In this document: positions 20,300-20,922 of the stretch, piece after piece
Layout: each line of letters opens with the position of its first letter
Numbering within the stretch: position 1 is the stretch's first letter
NCBI GenBank assembly: GCA_900553835.1
Contig: USFF01000013.1
Span: forward strand, 1 to 20,922
DNA length: 20,922 nucleotides
Source: an uncultured Mycoplasmatota bacterium
GTDB taxonomy: Bacteria; Bacillota_I; Bacilli_A; RF39; UBA660
Reading direction: 5' to 3'
Made by a program: the position numbers and the translations under genes
Notes under the pieces: generated by a model
Told to the model about the DNA's origin: nothing
Databases searched by the model: none
The model's input: the letters and a program-made list of their open reading frames with translations, nothing else

Positions 20300-20922
20300 C
20301 TACTTAACTTCTCCTGTTAAAATAATACTTGAAATAGCAATGTTATCATGATTAACATATCTAACTACAAATTCATTTACTTCTTTAGTGATTATTATCC
20401 CCATAGTATTACCCTGAGTAATACTTTTAACTTCTTTGTCTATATAGTTCATGTACAAGAGTATTTGTCCTACATCTTCTTTTCTAAATTCTCTCGCTTT
20501 TATTTCTATGACTACAAAATTATTAAACTTATAGTTAAATAAAAGTATATCTATATAATTTTTATTATTACCAATATTTATCTTATATTGATTTTTAATA
20601 AAACAGTAGCCTTCTCCAAGTTGTTCCATTACAAAGCTAATATTATCTATTATTAAATTTTCTAATACCTTTTCTGTTATTTCTTCTTTTAATTTATTAG
20701 ATGGTATAACTATTGTACTAGGCACCATTTCTTTTTCTTTTACTCCTTTACTTTCTTTTAATTTAATTTTTGTCTCTAGTGGTAACCTACCATATTCATT
20801 ACTCTTTATTCTTTCTGCAAGTTTTCTATAAGATAGATTGTCTCTTATAACAATATTAATATAATAATTAATTTCATTAATGTCTTTTAATGGTAATAAT
20901 TTTAAATAATGGTTCCATGTCA
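20300..20922 (-). CDS. DUF1016 / YhcG-type PD-(D/E)XK nuclease (5' end outside the window)
   Basis: The frame stays open through the right edge of the window, well past the first internal ATG at 20728, so the gene is 5'-truncated here. The upstream codons encode TWNHYLKLLPLKDINEINYY and then an NLSYRKLAERIKSNEYGRL segment, which is the DUF1016 N-terminal domain. The C-terminal nuclease domain reads LIIDNISFVMEQLGEGYCFI, then YIDILLFNYKFNNFVVIEIKAREF with the Asp and E-x-K catalytic residues, then GQILLYMNYIDKEV and GIIITKEVNEFVVRY. YhcG-type proteins are predicted nucleases of unsettled biology, often on variable DNA next to restriction or defence genes. The gene ends two bases before the helicase start and leads the three-gene unit. 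Confidence 0.88.
   Translation of the reverse strand, partial: TWNHYLKLLPLKDINEINYYINIVIRDNLSYRKLAERIKSNEYGRLPLETKIKLKESKGVKEKEMVPSTIVIPSNKLKEEITEKVLENLIIDNISFVMEQLGEGYCFIKNQYKINIGNNKNYIDILLFNYKFNNFVVIEIKAREFRKEDVGQILLYMNYIDKEVKSITQGNTMGIIITKEVNEFVVRYVNHDNIAISSIILTGEVK

Noticed and set aside
1..20922. CRISPR arrays, tRNA/rRNA genes, insertion-sequence transposases
   Set aside because: No regularly spaced direct repeats, no recognisable tRNA or rRNA sequence, and no DDE or HUH transposase motifs were seen.
1..20922. Mycoplasma-type code with TGA as Trp
   Set aside because: Trp is encoded by TGG throughout and TGA functions as the DUF3800 stop; no conserved gene has an internal TGA.

Overview
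The window is about 21 kb of very AT-rich DNA. It reads as a low-GC Gram-positive bacterium, probably a gut Bacillota lineage. The support is: strong AGGAGG-type ribosome sites before most genes; a wall-modification set (a DacA-type and a VanY-type D-Ala-D-Ala carboxypeptidase); a PrsA-like lipoprotein foldase; RpoZ with a Bacillota-type sequence; and tiny YjcZ-like and collagen-like genes of the kind often linked to spores. TAA, TAG and TGA all serve as stops (TGA ends the DUF3800 gene), so the standard bacterial code applies. I cannot name the species.

Region 1 (1-~4335) is the right end of an integrated mobile element. It carries the tail of an upstream gene with a terminator, an ArdC-like antirestriction gene with a decayed protease half, three small unknown genes, and a 684-residue large serine recombinase that reads toward the boundary. 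The element appears to sit inside a collagen-like gene on the other strand: its first ~75 codons survive (to ~4336) and the reading frame then runs out into recombinase-side DNA. A 20-codon leader ORF and a possible mother-cell-type promoter precede that gene.

Region 2 (4700-11400) is chromosomal: a zinc alcohol/polyol dehydrogenase, dacA, an unknown protein with a possible Spo0A-C-like domain, a membrane-anchored vanY-type carboxypeptidase, a cadherin-like beta-sandwich membrane protein, pyrimidine-nucleoside phosphorylase and a short SSB. Most units end in clear hairpin-plus-T-run terminators.

Region 3 (11457-13810) has a lone SufS-type cysteine desulfurase and then a DUF3800 gene with its own promoter. 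Converging on the 3' end of DUF3800 from the opposite strand is a GC-rich islet that forms a complete predicted small-RNA gene of about 72 nt: a consensus -35, a near-consensus -10, two hairpins and an intrinsic terminator inside the DUF3800 stop region. I regard this pair as the best candidate for an under-described system here.

Region 4 (13926-16634) holds a HIT-family hydrolase, two tandem 38- and 31-residue hydrophobic peptides that both start MNSCC (YjcZ-like), a PrsA/parvulin lipoprotein, recX and rpoZ.

Region 5 (16720 to the right edge, minus strand) is a tight three-gene run with gaps of 2 and 8 bp. It encodes a YhcG/DUF1016-type PD-(D/E)XK nuclease (5' end outside the window), a UvrD-family helicase with a large 1B region and little or no 2B, and a DUF2779 protein that looks like a Cas4/RecB-type nuclease joined to a DEDD-type exonuclease fold. 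Together they suggest a helicase-nuclease module for DNA repair or defence.
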